Shown here: piece by piece, positions 61,392 through 64,000 of the stretch
How the letters are laid out: each line of letters starts with the position of its first letter
How positions within the stretch are numbered: the first letter of the stretch is position 1
Notes under the pieces: generated by a model
The model's database searches: none
The model's input: only the letters and a program-made list of their open reading frames with translations
Told to the model about the DNA's origin: nothing
Origin: an uncultured Bacteroidales bacterium
GTDB taxonomy: Bacteria > Bacteroidota > Bacteroidia > Bacteroidales > P3
NCBI GenBank assembly: GCA_947165255.1
Contig: CAMUZR010000001.1
Span: 224,850-288,849 of the forward strand
Length of the DNA stretch: 64,000 nucleotides
Reading direction: 5' to 3'
Made by a program: the position numbers and the translations under genes

Positions 61392-62192
61392 ATGCCAAAG
61401 GAACCCTCAATGAAGGTCAGCCAGCAGGTCGAGGGGACCCCCTCGGGCGACTATGGCATTGCAGCAGCTCTGGCCGAGACGCTCGAAGCTGCCGTCTTTG
61501 CCGACAGCCGTGCCGCCAACAAAGCCTACGAACTTATCGAACGCTATGCCTACGGTACTTCCAATCCCTCTGCCACCGAACGCCAACTCCAAATGGCCCA
61601 CTTCGCTATGCGTGACTCTGCTGGCAACATGCAGGACATTTCCATCCCCATCATAACCATGATGCCTCTTCCTCTCCTTCATGTTACCGAGGTTACTTTC
61701 GACCTGGACCTCAATGTCCACCTCCATAACATTGAGGAAGAAACTGTCAGCATGCAGGCACCTGGTTCCACTGTCACCCCAAGGTCAGGCATTCGGGTGC
61801 CTACCCCTATCAACACTACTAAACATACCGAGTCTGCCCCCCTTCTCTACAAGCGCTTAGAAGCCAAGAAACTCATCCAAAGCCTTCGGACCAACCGAGT
61901 GGGGATTTCTGCCAAAGAGCATTTCCGGCGCTATGAGGAGTGCCGCTCTCTACGACTGGAACTCAGGCAACTCCTCTTTCAAGAGGAGCAACGGAAGAAC
62001 ACGGCGCAGGAGATGACCCCCTCCACACAAGGGATTACAGGCTCACACTTTGTTGTCTCTCATAGAGAAACCGAGAACACCACTACTACCCATGTACGAG
62101 TCAATGTTAAGATGCAGCAACACCAACTCCCCGACGGCATCAAGTCGCTGCTTCAGGCGGCCTCCAACAGCCTAACGGTTAAGCCATTATAA
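61392..62192 (+). CDS. array member 5: divergent DUF2589-like protein
   Basis: A 266-residue protein. IAAALAETLEAAVFADSRAA is the N-terminal helix without the AQ pair, FAMRDSAGNMQDISIPIITM and MPLPLLHVTEVTFDLDLNVH form the core strand pair, and TTTHVRVNVKMQQHQLPDGI and KSLLQAAS close the domain like DMPxGMxKxLE in the others. A basic, helical insertion (about 150-215: LLYKRLEAKKLIQSLRTNR) is unique. The start is 6 nt after member 4. Confidence 0.72.
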   Translation: MPKEPSMKVSQQVEGTPSGDYGIAAALAETLEAAVFADSRAANKAYELIERYAYGTSNPSATERQLQMAHFAMRDSAGNMQDISIPIITMMPLPLLHVTEVTFDLDLNVHLHNIEEETVSMQAPGSTVTPRSGIRVPTPINTTKHTESAPLLYKRLEAKKLIQSLRTNRVGISAKEHFRRYEECRSLRLELRQLLFQEEQRKNTAQEMTPSTQGITGSHFVVSHRETENTTTTHVRVNVKMQQHQLPDGIKSLLQAASNSLTVKPL

Positions 62193-62222
62193 TAATATAC
62201 CTAATTAACACCCCCCCATCCT

Positions 62223-62444
62223 ATGCCACAACAACAACAATCGCCCGGTTTGAAATGCCCCCAATGTGGACAATTCATACCCACCACCATAGCAGAACTT
62301 CTTAGTGCCCAGGCTCTCCGCTGCCCCTATTGCGGGCTTGAACTTACGATCAATCGTGCAGAATCTAGGCACGCCATGGAAATCCTTAAAGAGGTCGACG
62401 AGGCCTCCAAGAAACTTGACCAAGCAAGCCAATTCAAACGTTAG
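62223..62444 (+). CDS. small double-CxxC zinc-ribbon protein in the array
   Basis: A 73-residue protein. Cys12-x2-Cys15 (LKCPQCGQF) and Cys34-x2-Cys37 (LRCPYCGLEL) form a typical zinc ribbon, separated by a short TTIAELLSAQAL helix. The C-terminal part is a charged helix (AMEILKEVDEASKKLDQASQF). It is placed 30 nt after member 5 and 3 nt before member 7, so it is translated with the array. I do not recognise a specific family. Confidence 0.85.
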   Translation: MPQQQQSPGLKCPQCGQFIPTTIAELLSAQALRCPYCGLELTINRAESRHAMEILKEVDEASKKLDQASQFKR

Positions 62445-62447
62445 CAC

Positions 62448-63032
62448 ATGGATTTCGACGATATTACCAGCAGCCTTGAGGCCATTGACTTTGGCTCTCT
62501 CATTGCATCGCCCCTCACTGCCTGTGTCGAAGCGCAGGCTCAGGCTTCGGCTGCGACCACCCGCTACATTCATCAGGTGGGCTTCCACCATGATCAGGAC
62601 ACTAACTATCAGGCTAAAACCCTCCAGTTTTCCTTCATCATGGGGGGGCGGCGCAAGCGCATCGTCCTGCCCCTCATTTCGGTGGTGCCCTTGCCCTACC
62701 TGCAGATTGACCACATCAAACTCAACTTCGCCACGGATGTTTCTATGGATAGCGGCTACCTGATAGGCCGGATAGCCACCACTGCCTCCATGACTGAAAA
62801 ATATGAGCAGGCCTCCTCCTTCAAAGGTGACCTCAAGATAAATGTCGGCATCCAGGCCTCCACTTCCGATCTCCCCCTGGGCGTGGAGCGGCTAATGCAG
62901 GTCCTGTCCGGCGCAGTCGAGGTCACCCAAAAGTCCCCTGAAGTAGAAACCTCATATCAGACATATCCCGAAAACGAGGTCACCCCAAAGCCCCCTAAGG
63001 AGGAATCTTCATACCAGTCATCCCAAAAATAA
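62448..63032 (+). CDS. DUF2589-family protein, array member 7
   Basis: A 194-residue compact member. IDFGSLIASPLTACVEAQAQ, FSFIMGGRRKRIVLPLISVV, PLPYLQIDHIKLNFATDVS, then LKINVGIQASTSDLPLGVER and LMQVLSGAVEV. The tail (about 165-194) is Pro/Glu/Ser-rich and repeats SYQ(T/S) twice. It has no C-terminal beta domain, so it may be close to the minimal family unit. Confidence 0.85.
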   Translation: MDFDDITSSLEAIDFGSLIASPLTACVEAQAQASAATTRYIHQVGFHHDQDTNYQAKTLQFSFIMGGRRKRIVLPLISVVPLPYLQIDHIKLNFATDVSMDSGYLIGRIATTASMTEKYEQASSFKGDLKINVGIQASTSDLPLGVERLMQVLSGAVEVTQKSPEVETSYQTYPENEVTPKPPKEESSYQSSQK

Positions 63033-63043
63033 GTGCAGCCGTT

Positions 63044-64000
63044 ATGAGAAAACCGCTTTCCCTTCTAAGCCCCACCCTTCGGCACAAACTTGACGAGAGC
63101 CCCGAAGCTGTTGGATCAGTGCCTTTCGGCCAGTTGGTCGGAGGGGTGCTCACCGCTTGCATAGAGGCTCAAGGCCAGGCCTCCGAGCTTGCCTGGCAGT
63201 ACACCAAAGAGGCCCTCTTTCAGGATGATCCATTTGAGGAACAGGTGACTACGGTGACGTTTACATATGTCGAAAATGCTGTCGAAAAGAGCATTACAAT
63301 CCCTCTCCTGACGCTTGTTCCCGCTCCCTACCTGAAAATGGACGACATTGACCTCGACTTCAATGCCCAAGTGAGCGTCGATAATAGCGACCAGTATACG
63401 CTTATGGCCAATGTCGGCTCGTCCCAAACTGACATGGTTTCCCTCCAGACGGCCTCGATGGACACCAACCTGCATATCCAGATCAAGGCCCATGCGGGCC
63501 AGCCTCCTGCAGGCCTCCTCAGTTTCCTGCGTATGGTTGGCGATAACGGCATTATCATAGAGGACGATTCGGAATTATCCTCCACAGGCCGCGAGTCCCA
63601 TCACATCGACGGCGAGTTACAACTCGACCAGATTCTGCTGGCCACCCGTGGGTACAGCCAAGGCAGCGGTGGCCGCCCCCTGTCTGCGGTCGTCAGCAGC
63701 ATAAGGGCGGGTGTGGATGGGCTCACTTGTGCAAACAAGCCCCTCCCCATTATTGGCAGTGGCGGTTCTACCTCCAGCGGCAGTGGCCGCCGGGGCCTAG
63801 GCGGTGTCATAGGCAGCATCAGTTCCGGTGCGCAAGTCGTCAGCAGTCAGGGCAGCGGCAGTGGCCACCGGGGCCTAGGCGGTGTCATAGGCAGCATCAG
63901 TTCCGGTGCGCAAGCCGTCAGCAGTCAGGGCAGCGGCAGTGGCCGCCGGGGCCTAGGCGGTGTCATAGGCAGCATCAGTTCCGGTGCGCAAGCCGTCAGC
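63044..64000 (+). CDS. DUF2589-family protein with C-terminal 26-residue repeats, array member 8 (partial)
   Basis: The frame is open from the ATG at 63044 to the end of the window (319 codons). It has VPFGQLVGGVLTACIEAQGQ, FTYVENAVEKSITIPLLTLV, PAPYLKMDDIDLDFNAQVS, and LHIQIKAHAGQPPAGLLSFL as in the other members. After about residue 185 it becomes Gly/Ser-rich and from about 245 carries a tandem repeat of 26 residues (RRGLGGVIGSISSGAQ(A/V)VSS core). The end is outside the window. The start is 11 nt after member 7. Confidence 0.85.
   Translation, partial: MRKPLSLLSPTLRHKLDESPEAVGSVPFGQLVGGVLTACIEAQGQASELAWQYTKEALFQDDPFEEQVTTVTFTYVENAVEKSITIPLLTLVPAPYLKMDDIDLDFNAQVSVDNSDQYTLMANVGSSQTDMVSLQTASMDTNLHIQIKAHAGQPPAGLLSFLRMVGDNGIIIEDDSELSSTGRESHHIDGELQLDQILLATRGYSQGSGGRPLSAVVSSIRAGVDGLTCANKPLPIIGSGGSTSSGSGRRGLGGVIGSISSGAQVVSSQGSGSGHRGLGGVIGSISSGAQAVSSQGSGSGRRGLGGVIGSISSGAQAVS
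63781..64000 (+). repeat. 78-bp in-frame tandem repeat (26 residues)
   Basis: Units start at 63781, 63859 and 63937, almost identical at the DNA level (CAGTGGCCGCCGGGGCCTAG at the start; one has CAC for CGC). The array continues beyond the window. The encoded unit is Gly/Ser-rich with a small-residue hydrophobic stretch GGVIGSISSGAQAV. Confidence 0.9.

Overview
The window looks like chromosome of a Bacteroidales (Bacteroidota) bacterium. Many genes are preceded by the phylum's TAnnTTTG -7 promoter box. Two type IX secretion genes are present (porX, and a porP plus OmpA/PD40 pair). There are BspA-like leucine-rich proteins, a DUF1573 protein, a VIT/vWA protein with a TonB C-terminal domain, and an initiator tRNA without an encoded CCA. 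Most of the window is visibly G+C-rich. I did not compute composition.

Layout. 0-10 kb: an OhrR-type peroxide sensor with glutathione peroxidase and a clear operator, a P1-nuclease/phospholipase-C-like protein, an 83-bp tandem repeat, an S4 protein with an Ntn hydrolase, a VIT-vWA-TonB_C protein coupled to a lipoprotein with a caspase-like His/Cys pair, a nitroreductase, and a radical SAM protein. 10-30 kb: flavodoxin, tRNA-fMet, porX, mfd, an aminotransferase, an M28 peptidase carrying a putative beta-barrel, MarC, galM and neighbours, a TPR membrane protein, a DHODH-like enzyme, kdsA and an exonuclease. A 217-bp element with terminal inverted repeats lies at 30.1-30.3 kb.

31.2-42.4 kb is an AT-rich antiphage defence island, read almost entirely on the minus strand. 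From upstream to downstream it holds a WYL regulator (apparently truncated), an AAA15 ATPase with an RloB-like protein (RloAB/AbiL type), an MBL-fold protein with a 1642-residue trypsin-STAND NTPase (Avs/AVAST type I), two small proteins that are paralogues of each other, and a Kiwa-type pair whose KwaB is cut by the left boundary. That boundary also cuts a BspA-like gene. At the right boundary a C-terminal remnant of an AbiEii-type toxin abuts a FAH-family gene. No recombinase or IS is visible.

42.4-57 kb: FAH hydrolase, PorE-like and PorP proteins and TsaD on the minus strand. On the plus strand are a TolC/HlyD/two-permease export operon without a visible ATPase, a LytS/LytTR two-component pair flanked by copies of a 96-bp repeat, a thioesterase and a multi-pass membrane protein. 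Intergenic spacers here carry several families of short repeats.

57.4-64 kb: the most unusual region. Eight consecutive co-oriented genes, at least seven of which share a three-part architecture (N-terminal amphipathic helix with an AQ core, central PLLTIVPxPY-type strand, C-terminal strand plus DMPxGMxKxLE-type helix). The clearest members match what I know as DUF2589. A small double-CxxC zinc ribbon is embedded in the array, and the last gene, which runs off the window, ends in a Gly/Ser-rich 26-residue tandem repeat. I know of no described function for this array and regard it as the best candidate for an undescribed system.
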